DNA from: Pogona vitticeps
Taxonomy: Eukaryota > Chordata > Lepidosauria > Squamata > Agamidae
DNA length: 64,000 bases
Assembly: GCF_051106095.1 (NCBI RefSeq)
Contig: NC_135786.1
Span: forward strand, 88,932,501-88,996,500
Reading direction: 5' to 3'
Below are positions 44,312 through 58,170 of this stretch, in pieces; the stretch's first letter is position 1; every line of letters begins with the position of its first letter. The notes beneath the pieces are model-generated. The model worked only from the letters and a program-made list of their open reading frames with translations, did not search any database and was not told the DNA's origin. Both the position numbers and the translations under genes were made by a program.

Positions 44312-47225
44312 CAGAGGTTGCCCTCTCATCACAACCTTTACAATCCAGACTTCCACTGGCAAAAGATCTTTCTGTCTTCATAAATCTATGTGCAATGGAA
44401 CAGCCTGGGAGATTGGGGGGGGGAACATTATTATGTTTTGCAATGAAAGATATCTAGGGATGTTTATCAGTAAGCTTTGCTCGGTAAAGGGCTGTAAGTA
44501 TGAGAACCATCTGCCCGCTTAATAGCTAATATGTTTAAAATTTCATCCCATTACTAACTGAACTAACATTCTTCCCCCCCCCCCCACTTCATTCACCATT
44601 CATGGCCTTTGTTTAGCAGCCATTAAAATGATATGTCTAAGATTAACTTATAATGTAGTCATTTTAACTGGGCCCCTGTTCTAAGCTCTGTTTCAGTTGC
44701 TGTCAATAGCTCTGCTGGCACAAAGTACCTCCCTGCCTGGCAAATCTGGTCCCTGGGGGAATATTCTTGGCATCTGGGCATCCTTTGATGGTACAGAATC
44801 ATTAGTTTTATTTCCCTTAGGAATCTCAATGGATTCCCAATTTACTCCACAGGCACAAAATATTCCTCACAGTCTATTGCCGTGAGACACGGCTGATTAA
44901 AATATGCTGAACATACCTGGAAACTATTTTGTATGCCAAATATTTATATGGGTCAATATTGGTTTCAATAGATTCAGGCTATGAAACGTTGCACTTATGC
45001 GACACACTCAAATGAAGACATATTACCTATAACAAAAATCTGCGTATTCCAAGTAATGCAACTGTTGTGCTGAAAATCTCTACTTAATTCTTAGTGCTCC
45101 AACACTTTTGAATACAATTTGCCAGTTATAGTTTTGTAAATTTTATTTTAGAGGCCTGCATTTTAGCTGAGAGTCAGCATTATATGGTTCATCGAAGTCC
45201 CCATGAATGGTCCTCAGGCAGGCAGAGGGGTGAGCTCCAGTGATAGAGGCATTCTTGAAGTGTGCTGGAGGCACAGATGCAAAACGTTGTGTTTCTGGCC
45301 TACAGTTCTCACAGCCCCATAGCCAGCAGAGCCATGATGGCTGAGGCATTCTGGGAACTGTAGTCCAAAAAGGCAAAAAGTATCAGTGACTGAGGCTGCT
45401 TTCTTAACATGTCCCCCAACCCTACTCTTGCTACATCCAGGTGAGCGAACTGCTCATCGTTCCATCTTCTGTTGATGAGGGAATTGTCTGAAGCCAGGTC
45501 AAGAAAGGAGATCCCTTCCCATTTCACATTAAGTATACTAATTTGTGGCTCTCTAGCTCACAACACATTTTCTTGCTGGGAATAAATTACGTGGCTTATT
45601 ACTCCAGTGGCAAAGTTAAATTAGTATATACAATTGAATCTGACCAAAAGCTTGAAGCAGACATTGTGAATAATTTTCACTTCCTTCAACAGACTTCAGT
45701 GAGGCACTGGTGGAGGTCAAGAGTTCAAGCTCATGCCACGTGTACAGGTGCACAGAAAGATTTCAGAAACAGCAGAAGTTTCTGGTTAAATAGAAGGGCT
45801 GTTGCAGGAGGACAAGGCTCTGCATCTCCAGGAGACTTGGGTCATTATCTCCAGCAAACTTTCAGTCAGCAATAATTCAGCTTGTACTGTATCGGGAAAC
45901 CATATGCAGAGCATTTGATAAACATTAAGGGTTCCCATTTTCACTTCAGAACCAGTCACATTTTACTCATAGGGTTAGCAAGCATGAGGGTTTGATTTAA
46001 CCACTCACCAATTAGAGGAAGGAAGGAAGGAGGAAGAGCCAAAGATAGTTTTCTGAAATGAGCAAGTTGCACTCCAAAAACCTAACCGTTCCAGCGCTTC
46101 AGTGTTGTGCAGAACATAGCTGACCCACCCAAAGATTCTCTACATGGTGCCAGGTGGTCAGGAGGGAGATGTGCAAGGGGGACTGCTTTCACAGAATTGT
46201 TTTCATATGCAGGATCCAACCAGCATATGGCTCAGCAGTTTTCAAGAGGAAACACACATGCTTACGTTGCTGGAAGGAAGTAAATGTGCAGCCACATTGA
46301 AGTCCTTTCAGGTGAAAGTGGGATAAAGAACAGCAGTATAGATTTTATGGTATGAGGATTTCTTCTTTGTCATGTCTGCTCTGCTGCTTCCTCTCAAGGT
46401 TTCTTTCACTTCCGAAGACCACTTTCTGTTTCTCTCTTAGTCTTTTAACCAGTGGTAACGAACTCCATTTTTCTTTCCATAAAATGTGGTTCTTGAGTAA
46501 GGTTTTCTCCAGGTGCCATAAAAGCGATCATAAGCAAAAGACAGGATTTTGTAATAACGAAATACACAAAAATTAGCTCCCTTTTGGTCTCCTGTCATTT
46601 TCTAGTAAAGACACACCTTTCTCCCATTTTTGATGAGACAAATCTCTGTGTTCCTACATTATTATAGAACTTCACCTTCTTATAATGTTAAGAATTTCTG
46701 ACTCCAGATAGATATAGCCTTCCTATCTAGGTAATCCAGGCAAATTGACCTTTCTCTAGGAAAACTAGGGAAACTGACATTCTTTCGAGGATGTAATTGT
46801 TATATATATAAAAATAATTTACAATTAACCATCATTGATACTTAAATTCATTAATCTGTGGCTCTATTCTCTCTTCCAATCTCTTCATTTCTATCTCAAG
46901 CATTTCTTAATGTTCTTAAATGCCTTAAAAACAACACAGATATCTTAGGTTTCCCAACATTTTATCACCATCATCTTTATGACCTTGCTGAGCCATCTTT
47001 GAGGGAGAAGGTAGCTCTTTCCCTTGCTTCAGATAGATGACTCAACTTGCTTTACTTATGCAAGGAAGAGGGAGACGGCCAGATATGCAGTTCAGGACTT
47101 GGAGTCTGTTGATGACTCTGAATCTGGGCCACAACGATATCGTAGGATAAGAACAAGATAAGCTATAGTGCTACAGTGGGAATCAAAGGTCATACAGTGC
47201 ACTGTGTGGACTTCATCCAAGTTTT
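44312..47225. other. Unassigned DNA with small scraps
   Basis: A poly-C run lies at about 44,576-44,585. A hAT-like scrap 'ctgggaactgtagtccaaa' is at about 45,352, and a short (GGAA)n at about 46,018. No gene was recognised. Confidence 0.35.
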
Positions 47226-47229
47226 GCCT

Positions 47230-47420
47230 TGGCCTTTGGTGTTAAGGTTATTAATAATTGTGTTTATGTCTCACTTCCTATAGAGAGCACATGTCAGCAT
47301 ATCTAGGGATTATCCACTCTACCCTGATGACAGCCCTATGATTTAGGTTAGATCAGATGAAAGTAGGTGGCTCAAAATGACACAAGTTTTAATGCTGAAC
47401 AGAGATTCTGGTGCAGGTTT
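47230..47420 (-). repeat. Possible diverged SINE
   Basis: Phrases 'ttatccactctaccctgatg' and 'ccctatgatttaggttag' resemble the SINE family at 43,664. No clear ends. Confidence 0.35.
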
Positions 47421-47962
47421 TTCTAGATCTGGACCCAGCTTTCTGTTTATTGTGTCATTAGTGGTATTTTAGGCAATAAGTGAATGGACATACCCTCCCA
47501 TCCAAGAAGTCTTAAGGCATTACTTTTACGGTTTTAGCTTTGTGCTTGTAAGTCCATCAAAGATGCAATATGGCAGGTAGCTAAAACCAGGTGTTTACTT
47601 GCTTGTTTCTTGTTGAGAGAAGACAAGCCTTTTCTCTCCATCTCTAGAAGCTGCTGCTGCTGGGGAAGAATCTTTTCTTGTGGCAAGGAATAGCCATGGG
47701 GAAATTTCTAGTCATGAAGAGTCACAAGTAATAAGATTTTGGCAACTTATTTCATCTTTGATCCCTGAGCAGGATGTGTTTTTATACTTAAACTTAGCCT
47801 AAACATAATTATTAGGAAACAAGTCTTTGTGAATGCAGTAGGGCTTAATTCAAACAAGTATGATTAGAATTGAAATAAAGGTGAATGAATAAGGAAGGGG
47901 TAGTTCTTCAATGTTATTCTCCCTGAAACGTAATTTTATGATCAAAGTTCCATGCTGTTTAT

Positions 47963-47965
<3 letters not shown>
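47421..47965. other. Unassigned DNA
   Basis: Nothing recognised. Confidence 0.3.
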
Positions 47966-48039
<74 letters not shown>

Positions 48040-48040
48040 A
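47966..48040. repeat. (TG)n(CGTG)n microsatellite
   Basis: About 22 TG units change into about seven CGTG units. This is alternating purine-pyrimidine, Z-DNA-prone sequence. Confidence 0.95.
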
Positions 48041-48830
48041 TGGGTAAAGACACACTTTAATTGTGAAGCACTACAAATCCTGTTGCTGTCAGAGACACAA
48101 TCTTATATGGCTAGTGACTGTTCTACTTTTTTCTCCTTTGGTGAGAAGCCATAATTAAAAACACACAAAACAAACTATGAAATATTCGTTAAAGTAATTA
48201 GACTTTAAACTGTTGATGGTAACTCCAACAATTGCTTAAGGTGTAAATCATTGCATAATTTTAATTCATATCTAAATGAGTGTTGGCAGTGACATTACCT
48301 GTCTGACACACCTAGAATGTTATTACTCAATTGCACACACATCCTATTGTGCCTAATTATATAATAATTAGTCTTCTGGCACACATTAAGATTCTGTCTG
48401 GCATGTTCATTCCACCCCCCCCCACTGCAAAACAAAAACAATGTATAGCAAAGCAAGTATGCAGTGAACACTGCTGCCAAGTTGGCCTTCAGGTTTAATA
48501 TAGTTTAAATAAAACATTGTCGCATACCCTATCCTACTCGTATATATATTTTAACATAGTTCTGGCATGATATTGCTTCCTGCCTTATGTGTACAAAACT
48601 CATTTGCTTCTTCTATATAGATTAAAACTCATCTGGAAAGAAAATTGAATGAATCTGTACACTACAAGTAATGTTTGGAGATCAGAAGGCATCATTTGTA
48701 GAATCTGGCTTCATTGCATCTAGTGGAGAAAAGTCTGTCCAAAAATCTGGTACAAAACTTAATTCTGAACCCTTATATCAGTCTCATTATTTATGAATGC
48801 ATCCATGTCTCAACACTGGAAAGAAAGAAG
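48041..48830. other. Unassigned DNA
   Basis: Nothing recognised. Confidence 0.3.
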
Positions 48831-48833
48831 TTG

Positions 48834-49375
48834 TGTTGTTGTTATCTGCTTTCAAATTGCTTCTGACCCACAGCAATCCTATGAACAAGTGACCCCCAAA
48901 ATGTTCTGTCATTAGCAGTCCTGTACACCTCCTGCTAACTCAAACCTGTGCCTTCCTTTATAGAGTCTTCCCCTTTTCCTGCTGCCTTCAACTTTTCCTA
49001 CCATTATTGTCTTTTCTTGCAAGTCTTGTCTTCTCACAATGTTCCCCAAGTATGACAGCTTCAGTTTTTTCATTTTTGATTCTAGAGAGAGTTCAGGTTT
49101 GATATGTCCTAAGGTCTACTTGTTTGTCTTACTGGAGGTCCAGTGTGTCTGTAAAGCTTTATTCCAGCTCCACAGTTTGAATGAATCAATCTTTTCCCTT
49201 TCAGCTTTTTCATTGTCTAAGTTTCATATTCATACCTAGTAACTGGAAATACAATTGTGCTGATGATCTTGCCTTTGGTCTCCAGTGACACATTCTTACA
49301 CTTGATGTCTTCCCTTGTTACTTCATAGTTGCCCTTCCAAGTTTCATATTTCTTCTCATTCTTTGGTTGAAGTCT
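48834..49375 (-). mobile_element. Old RTE-type LINE 3' fragment
   Basis: The minus strand reads GNIVRRQDLQEKTIMVGKVE, then GSRKRG, with a GTTGTTGTT tail at the low-coordinate end. Upstream decayed text ('gagaccaaaggcaagatcat') is shared with the copy at 29,757. Same old subfamily, many stops. Confidence 0.8.
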
Positions 49376-50735
49376 CAGGATTTTTTTCTGGAACAATGGC
49401 CAGAAGTGGGGAGAAGAAACAGGAAGGGTTATACCTTAAGATGACTGTCCAGGTATGAAGGGGAACAGGCTGTTTTTATAGAAAGGTCTTCCATTTATTA
49501 GCTCTTATGAAAATATTTAGAACTGCCTCTGCAGCCTTAGGATATTTGGCTATCAAGAGACCACAATGAGGCTAGACAAATAGTCCTCAATCAGATCTAT
49601 AGGACTTGCCTATTATTGCTTTTCCAGATTGAAGTGGGGGGTGGGGATGCTTAATCTGCAAACATGTATCCAAGGCTGAAAACATTCACTGCAAATGAAA
49701 TTAACCATCAAAAGCCAAGCCCCCCCCCCCCGAAAGCCAGTCAAAAGTTGTGAAGGTCATTTACAGCTACATTAAATCAATGGGACCTAGTGGAAACACA
49801 TTTAGTGGAAACTGTGCCCATAACACAAACTACAAAACATTGTGAAGCTGGGCTCTTGAATTTTAGCTAAACTAAAATTAAGAAGGACTGTTATTTGCCA
49901 CAGTCACTGGAAAAATAATCCTTGATTATGTTCCCTTGATTTCAGATGATATGGGCAGACTAATTCCCAAAAAGACTATGTCCACACACCAATACTTTTA
50001 TTATCATAGGTGGTTACTAAAACAAGCAACAAGGGATAAATCTATCTCCATCTTGCCATACTGGGCAGGGACATCCAACTGGCTAGTGTCAGAGGCAGAG
50101 TGTTTAATTGTTGATCAACAGCCTGTTGTGATCTGCGATTCTTACAACAATTTCTGCTTAAATATTTCAGAATCACACATTCAAGCTACACACAAGCATT
50201 GAAATTGCTATACAGTACTGTACTCTGAGTTGTTCTCCTGAAGTCAAAAGAAATACTGTTGGGTATACATATAGCTGTCCTTTCAGTAATCCAGGGTGTG
50301 TCCACATAGAAAGCATTTTCCAGCTATTCCCTGTTTTTTCAATTAACAAATAACAATAACCTTGAAGGGTCAAGTGGAGGAAAACATGGATGTTTTACAA
50401 ATGTAACACAATGTCTTCTGGAGCAGAATGGGATAACTTACTTTTTTTGACTACAACAGATCTACTGGCCAGACTTGTTCTAGGCATGTGAGTGTTATAT
50501 TCAAAGACTCTTAAGTTTGCTCTGGGCCCTCCTAGGATCTGGTGAATAAAACAGGGCAACTGCATAATAAAGTTCATTGGAAGCCCCTAATCTGAAGTTT
50601 CAATGTTTAATTCAGGTGGGATATGAGTTCCCTCTACCATTGAAGCAGGGTTGCCTCCATTTGCAAAACAGGAGTAAAGTCTTCTCAGAAAAGTTGGTCA
50701 ACAGAACAGTAAAAGCAGCAAATATAGATGGTTTA
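49376..50735. other. Unassigned DNA
   Basis: Nothing recognised apart from a C run at about 49,722. Confidence 0.3.
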
Positions 50736-50739
50736 AAGT

Positions 50740-50835
50740 CTATTGGGATTGCAATCCTATCAACCTATCACTGAATAAGTCACAATGAAGTCAATAGGAT
50801 TTCCTTCTCAGCAAACACGTACAAGATTGTCCTGA
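50740..50835. repeat. Possible copy of an unnamed dispersed repeat
   Basis: 'gattgcaatcctatcaacc', 'gaagtcaataggatttcctt' and 'acgtacaagattgtcctg' match the pattern seen near 1,066 and 19,375, with ATTG-CAATCC-like ends. Confidence 0.4.
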
Positions 50836-51029
50836 ATTTTTTTTAAAATGTCTAGTTTAATTGATCTGTGATTTAAGCAATAGGTAATGTAATAATCCAC
50901 AGGTTCAACTCAAAATAAATTTGACACAGTTTAAGAAGAATTTGGCATATCACATGTGAGAACTACTATTTTGTTCCCACATGCCACAGAGATGAAGGTG
51001 GGAAAGCAACAAAAATAACCTTCCCATTC

Positions 51030-52110
51030 TCTTGTTGCTCCTTCGAAGTCAGAGAAGACCAAACTCCTTTAAATCTATTTTAATTTTAAATTAAGCAAAA
51101 ACAAACAGGGGGGAAAATGACTGCACCTGGCTTAACAAAAGTGACTTGCTTGCTTGACATGATTTCAAGTGGCTGGGATATTAAAACCCTGAAAAAAGGG
51201 GGTTTATAATGGAAACCCTGACAGACTATTAACTATAGCATCGCTGCTCTAATAAATGGAATGGGCTGTCGTAATCTCTAGTTCATAAATATGCAAATAG
51301 AAGGCAGGGGATTTGCTCCAAAGGATGTCTCTATAATTTTAACTGACCTTTACTGATACTAAATGAGCCTGTTGCTTCTGGTTTTGCGCATTAAATACAA
51401 AGTGCTGTCTACATTGCTTCCGGGATCTCAGCCTGTTTCTCCTGGAAAGAGTATCAAAATTTCCACCTTGTTCACTGGAAGCAAAACCAGGCCCGCAAAT
51501 GTCAATACAAGGTTGAAAGTCCCACTCGCCGAGCGAGACCCTCTCTTGGATGTAAGCAATTTTGGTTTTGTATACATTCATAAGCATGCCGGAATTGCTT
51601 GCTGAATTAATTATTCTTTTTTGTATGAGTGTGTGGGGGAAGATTGCAAGTGCATTCCCCACCCCTATTCATGTGTCAAAGACCTGTCTGACCTGCCAAA
51701 ATCCAGTCAGTTACTCAATGATAAACAGCCCCATCAACACAATGATATCAATGTTGAATATTTTCCAGTTTCCTGCTTTGGGCCAAGCGGAGATAAATCC
51801 AATGACTTAATATTTAATAACCTAAATGTAATTTGTTTTTGTGTCTTTCATTCCATGGGAAAGAATTGGATGGCGAGCAGTTTTGCAGATTTCAATCCCT
51901 CCCTCCTGTTAATTATTTTAAGCTATTCATCCTGGTATCTGGCCCATTGATGCTCAGCCAAATTGCCAGCAGGGGAGAGATCTGTCCAATCCTGAAGCTA
52001 AATGAGTCACTGAGAGTCAATCTGTTTAGTTTTCTTGTGTGCTGGGGGTTCCTCTGCCCTGATCTCATTCTGCTCCACTCAGAAAAAAAAGAGCTTCAAG
52101 GTTAGGCTTT
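51030..52110. promoter_or_regulatory. Repeat-poor block, candidate conserved non-coding DNA
   Basis: About 1.1 kb without any recognisable transposon or microsatellite. It has AT-rich cores ('gaattaattattctttttt', 'ctattttaattttaaatta') and an octamer-like 'atatgcaaat' near 51,289. The short open frames here overlap in different phases, so it is not obviously coding. It has the look of a developmental enhancer. Confidence 0.3.
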
Positions 52111-55100
52111 GGCTGCCTCCTGCATCTCCTCTCCTCCACTGCTGCTCGGTTCCTGGCAGCTGTTCATGGATTCTGACTGGCTGGACGTGCAACCACAGAT
52201 GCTCTGGTCTCAGTGCTATACGGTTCTCGCTCTGATGGAAAATGAAGACATCCTGGCTGTTTCAAGGTTGCGGCTGCAGTAGTTTACCAGGCATCTAGAT
52301 GAGGAGTGAACCAGATGGAGAAACAGTCAGTTTGGCTTACACATACCCCAAGTTCTTGCTCTGTTCTGTCCCCAGAACAAAACTAGATCCTCCCCTATAC
52401 TGTGTCAGATCTTGGGAATGGGATTATTTTGACTATGACTCCCAGAATCCCACATCCAGCCTGGCCACTGGCACTCCAAGTTGCCTATTGTTTTAAAAAC
52501 GCTCCAAAACACTCTTCCTCTCTCCGCGCCACTTTATCAGCCAAGACTTGGCGGAGGTATTAATATCTACAGAATAAAAACACCATGTGTACATAATCTC
52601 TAAACTGGAATTTCAAGGTTCTCCTTGCCCTGCTTTCTCTAAGAAGCACAATTTTTAGCTTAGCTAACATTCAAGAGCTCAGCTTCACAATTCTTCCGTG
52701 ATTCCTTCCTTTCTTCAGAGCCATGATTCAATTACGCCAAAGTGTGCATCGGCCTTAAGAACTTGGTGTAAGATTAAGATAACTGGTATTTTCATGGTAA
52801 ATGATTAAATTAGCTGACACCATTTTATCCTGAACTTCACCATCAAGGCTGACATTTTTTATGCAATGTACTGTACATTGTAGGCGGCTGGAAAACTAAA
52901 CTGCTCTGTGTCTTTCATCTTTCAAAGCATATGAACAGCAAAAGAGCCATTCTGCTTTAGTTTGATTTGCAAACTTGGCGTTTCTTCTTTTTGCTACAAC
53001 AAATTCTTTTGAGGCTATTCCTGTAACTGAAATATGAGTGCTTTCTTTATTTTGCTATATTCTTGAGTGCAGAGGGGGACATGGTGAAGGGGGCACAAAA
53101 TGGGTACAGGGAAAAACACCCTTTCTTTCTCCCTTACCACATTAGAATTAGGGTCATTCAATGACACTATTTTGTGGGAGATTCAGGATAGATTAAAAAG
53201 AAGTACATCTTTATATGGCACTTTCCATTCAATTATGGCGTTTATATCCATGGGGATGTCATGGGGACCACCAACATTGACAGCTTTTTAAAAGGGTTTC
53301 AATATATTACTAGAGAATAATAAATGGATGCTAGATAATAAATCTAGAAAAGTACAAGATTGTTATGTCCGCTCTCTTCAAATGACAGAATGACTCATGC
53401 TTGTCCCAGCAGTAGGGGTTGCAACCTGAATTTTGTTAGCTGTCTGGACCATCTTAGGGCTACGAGTGCATGATATCTATATAAGAAATGGAGGTGTCAT
53501 GGAGACAAAGAGAGAGAGAGACAGGAAGACAGACATTTCTTCCTGATGGACAAATTAGTTAGGGAGGAAAAAAAGATTCTACATTTGTAAATGATCAGGC
53601 TGGCTTGTACTTAAAAAACATCTTCTCCTAAATAGAACATATCCAAATCAGGAACATATGGCTTGGCTTTGTTGCTTGAGCCATCTGGAAATAATTTTTT
53701 TTTCTATTGGCATCTGTCTGTATTACACCCATTGTCTGCCATGGCAAACTGTGATCTAGACTGCATACAATGATCCAGAGCAGTTAATGTTTTTTGGTCC
53801 CACTGGATCAGATAGATTTTCTCTCCTTTCCTAATGTTCTCTAGCCCCAGTCGTTACACTGTAAATACATGCTGATCCTGGTACAGGTTAGCCAAAATCC
53901 AATACTCATTGTAGACAAAACTGTGAAATCATAGTGACTGGCTTTTGCGTAAAGTATCAAAATGCAGAGAGAACCTCACCCAGTGCTTGAAGAATTGGGC
54001 CATTCATGAATATTCCGCCATGTTCACTAATGCTTCTGTGTGGCAAGAATTCCACAGCAAGTTTAACAAGATGCTTTGCCAGTGAGAAATAACTGAACCG
54101 GACAAAGAACTTGACATCATGGGCATTACATCAGTTCCAATGCAACAAGTTGCATCTCCATTCTTGAAAGCGTTTTTCCAGAGGAGAGAGAATAACAAAT
54201 GTTCATAGCATCTACTCATTGAGAATAGTTCGAGAAAAATACCCATTTGTTTTATGTAGTTCTGATGCATGTAAATCATATGTTTGGGGTTGGATACATT
54301 AGTCAAAATGTTTGATGACAAGACCTAAATTATGACCAGGAAAACAAAGGCCACCTGGACAGAACATGGAATTCAATGGCTGAAATTTTGCCAGGTTATT
54401 CCCTGTGTCCAAAGGTTCGTTGTGTCATCACCCGTGGATATTAATTTTTAATTTAAAGTTTCCTGTCCCTCTTGCCTCAGGTTCCAATGCTTCCTAAGGA
54501 TCCTTTTCTACCTGAGGAAGACTTGGGAAGCCTTAGATGTGTGTGAGAGCCTTTAATGCCTACAATGCCAGCATTGGCTGGGTGATTCTGGGCACGTTAG
54601 TTCAAAAATAAAGGTTTCCAGCCTCTGGTATCTATTACGAAAAAGAATTTTGAATAAATTAATACCCAGAATAATTGGTCCCCAGTGTTACTCATAACTA
54701 GTGCCATCACAAACATGCCCACACATCTGGCCTAAGCCCAGGGCTGGCATCAATGGTTGGCATTGCTGGGCACCTGCTAAACCACATCACAACAGAGGAC
54801 TCACTACCAGCCCCTGGAACCATGCACTCATCTTTCTTGTTTTTCCTGCTTAAATCTCCTGCTCTCTCCCAATTGAAGTGGGCAAGCAAACAATAAGAGG
54901 AGCAGTGGTGTAGTGGACCAAGGGCTTGCAGAGTCAACGTTCCATGGCTTTCTGAGTAGCAGGGATTCTGATTTTGTCTTCTTTAGGCTTCCCTCTAAAC
55001 CTAACTGCAATCCATTTGGTAGCTGAGAGAGAAATGGATTTTCCCAGGAATAGTATATTGCTGCAAACTGTTTACGTTTGAGGACAGTTTTATTTTGAAT

Positions 55101-55615
55101 GTTTAAGAGCCATTAACATGAAAAGAGACTTCCCCCGCCAATTGTTGATCCACCAGTCCACCTGCCTGGATGTTTGAAGGCTCGTTATTGGGGGCTGGCT
55201 GCCTATCTGGATTGTCATGATAAGTACCCATGCTTACAAATTTACCACTACAGTAATGAAAAGGAGCAAAGGGAAGAAGCTGAAAGCAGTTCAGGGCTTC
55301 AGGGCTCTCGCTGGGAGATGGTTCCAGCTGGTTCCAGAGGAAGAGACAAACATATTGCCTCAGCGGTAGTGAGACGAAAAATGTGGTTCCATCTCAGTTT
55401 GCGAAAGTAGTTAGATCATCTTGCTGAAGTCCCCTGAAAACCTGGAACAGCTATTGCATTATAGAATGGCTTGTGGATCTCTATTTATGCCCTAGCCAAA
55501 ATTGCCCATCCTACGCGTATATATGTGAGAATACAGGAAGTTTTGGATCCAGTTACTATGTGTTAAAAATTCTTTCAATGAACTGAATACAAGCAGACAG
55601 CAACATAGCAAATTA
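52111..55615. other. Unassigned DNA
   Basis: A hAT-like scrap 'tatgactcccagaatccc' is at about 52,434. Nothing else is recognised. Confidence 0.35.
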
Positions 55616-55620
55616 ATAAG

Positions 55621-55745
55621 CTAATGTTTATCTATTGACCTACATAAAATATAGATAAATCATTAACATTGTCTTCCAGTGCAAACATATATGCATTTAA
55701 TTTTAGACTTAATGGGGTATGAGAGGGAGGCATACGCTGCCACTG
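55621..55745. repeat. Dispersed direct repeat, copy A
   Basis: It shares 'gcaaacatatatgcatttaa' and most flanking bases with copy B at 57,494-57,620, in the same orientation about 1.9 kb away. By eye the two are roughly 80% alike. The class is unknown. Confidence 0.8.
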
Positions 55746-57490
55746 CTTTAATCATGCTTTTAGCTTTATTGTCTAGCACAAAAGCTGTTTTCCCATATTA
55801 GAAAACCATGGGAATAATCTGTTTCCTAATCCAATATGTGATGGCAACCATTCATTATTGAAGGAGAGAAGCAAAAACGGTAGGAACAAATGCTGACATA
55901 TTTTGAAGTAAAGAAGGTGGGCAAACATCCAGGACACAGAAAACTTTTTTCTTTTTAAAGCTGGAACATGATCGTTTTATGTTATTAATTCATAGTAGTT
56001 GCATGTGTCCAAAGTGCTTCATAGTTTTCACATACTGGTAAGTGGGTTTTACTCTCCAACTTACCAATAAGGGAGTGAATGCCCAGCAGTAAATGCCAAT
56101 CACCTGCCATTATTGGGGTGGCTGCCTGGGAATCCCCTGGCAGCCATAATCTCGGGGGATCCCCAGATAGCCATTAAAAAAAATGGAAGGTGATGACATT
56201 AAAAAGTGCTACCCTTTATCTTTTTCTGAGTCTTCGCCCATTCAGTTATGGTGAACGACTCAGGGTATTATGAAAAATGCAGGCCGGCTTCTTCCTTTCC
56301 ATTTTATCTACACCATGCATCATTCTATATATCTCTATCATGTTCCCCTTTACTCAATCCCACCCCCAGTAAAACAGCCCCAAGTGTTGTAACTTTTCCT
56401 AATAGGGGGGTTGCTCTATTTCCCTTATTCATTTTGTTTTCTTTTCAAAGTACCTTTTCTAGTTCATATCCTTTTTCAGGCGTGGTGACCAATACCAAAA
56501 AAAGTATTCCAGGTGCTGTATAAGAACTATATGTTACTGGTAGTTTTCTTTTCATTAAATATATATAATTTATACTTGTTTGGCAGTTGATTGGATCTAC
56601 AAATGCCCCTCATATTATTTTTATTTTAAAATGTATTTTCTGTTTTGACAAAGAAAATGATCCCTGTTTTCAAGTATGATGCTTTCCCCCATGGGCTCAG
56701 TTTCAAAACACCAGAGGCAAACTCCATTTTATTCCTGTAATCATTATGGTGGTAAAATTTAAGTGAGTTTAAGATGTGGAACTGCGCATCCTTAGAGTGT
56801 TACTTATGGGCAGGAGGCTGCTCCAATTCACCAGGTATACAGGAACAGTATTAAAGCATGGAATGATAGTGGAAGACGGGGAGAAGAGATACGTTATTTT
56901 GTATTCTACAACTGAATACATCTTGCCATCTAAAAGAGCCCCTCGCAACAAGTCCATGAGGTCCAAGTTATAAAATTATCTAGCTGCATTACTGTAAACA
57001 GAAATGAGTCAACTGAAATTAATGTGAGTGAAGTCTTGTTCAAGCACTCACAAGACATACGTGAGGAGAAGGAGGAGGGCCGTGCTGGCTGTGTTTTTCA
57101 ACCAACATTCTCTTCATGCGAAGAGTGATCATCTCAAGAAGAAAGCTTCTGCTAAGCATGGAGACTCTCCACACAGTCTGGAACCTGGGTTTTAGCTTGT
57201 ATGGGCAACCTCCTTAAATTCTTCTCTCTCCCAATGGTCATTCTCCACATACACAGAGTGAGAATGGGACGGGTGTAGCTTGAATGCAGATCTCAGCCTA
57301 AATGTGTCTATGGGCTACCTTGTGCGGTGTCTCTGCTGGAGAAGGGTCAATGTCTGGGAAGCTAATCCAGACCTAGTTTGAAAGGATCCAATGGCACAGT
57401 GTTACTCTCCAACATGTCAGTGCCACATTGCAGAGATCCTCAGAACAGAATCATTGTGATTCTGTTAAATTGAATATACATAGAAACTAA
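55746..57490. other. Unassigned DNA between two direct repeats
   Basis: Nothing recognised. No terminal inverted repeat or coding frame suggests that the repeats bound one element. Confidence 0.3.
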
Positions 57491-57493
57491 TAT

Positions 57494-57620
57494 GTTAATG
57501 TTTATTTATTGACCTAAATAAAAATAGATTAATCATTAGCATTGTCTTCTGGTGCAAACATATATGCATTTAATTTCAGACCTAATGATGTGTGAGAGTA
57601 AGACATACTACTGCACAGCA
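57494..57620. repeat. Dispersed direct repeat, copy B
   Basis: Same orientation as copy A (55,621-55,745), sharing 'tattgacctaaataaaa'-like and 'gcaaacatatatgcattta' blocks. Confidence 0.8.
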
Positions 57621-58170
57621 TTATTGCCAATGATGCTAAAACCCCAAGATGGAGCATACATATGCTAAGTGAAATTTCTCCCTCTCATCGCTAATGGGTA
57701 CAGCAGAATTTGTAATGTTGATTCTGAGTCCTTTCCATTTCCCTGAAATAGTAGCCATGGACCATATTGTAATTTCTTACTATGTAGGTAGTATCTAGCA
57801 CTTTGAATTCACCATTGCATGACTCAGGATGGAAATGGCCTTTAAAAAGTTGACCATGTTTTCCTTGCAGCATCTCAGTCTGCTTTTGGGTGGGACGGTA
57901 GACCCATAGACACCGTTGTAAACAGCCCCATATCTCCAAAGAGATTTATGGGGGTGCAGGAAATCGGGACGAGTAAGAAAACCAGACAAACTTCTAACTG
58001 CTGAGCAGAGCCAATTGAACTCAGCCAAGTTCTGTCTAAATTTTCTTCCTCAGAGGCCAATCTCCTTATTAAGAAAGCAACACAGACATAACCATGAGAT
58101 ATACTCAGAATGATTTGGCTCTGAAAGTTTGGTAGCAAACCCACGTGGCCAATTAGACATTCAGCTGGTC
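57621..58170. other. Flank of the LTR retrotransposon, unassigned
   Basis: A 100-codon minus-strand open frame (58,177-57,875) shows no domain. If the LTR end proposed at about 58,171 is wrong, part of this stretch could belong to the LTR. Confidence 0.3.
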
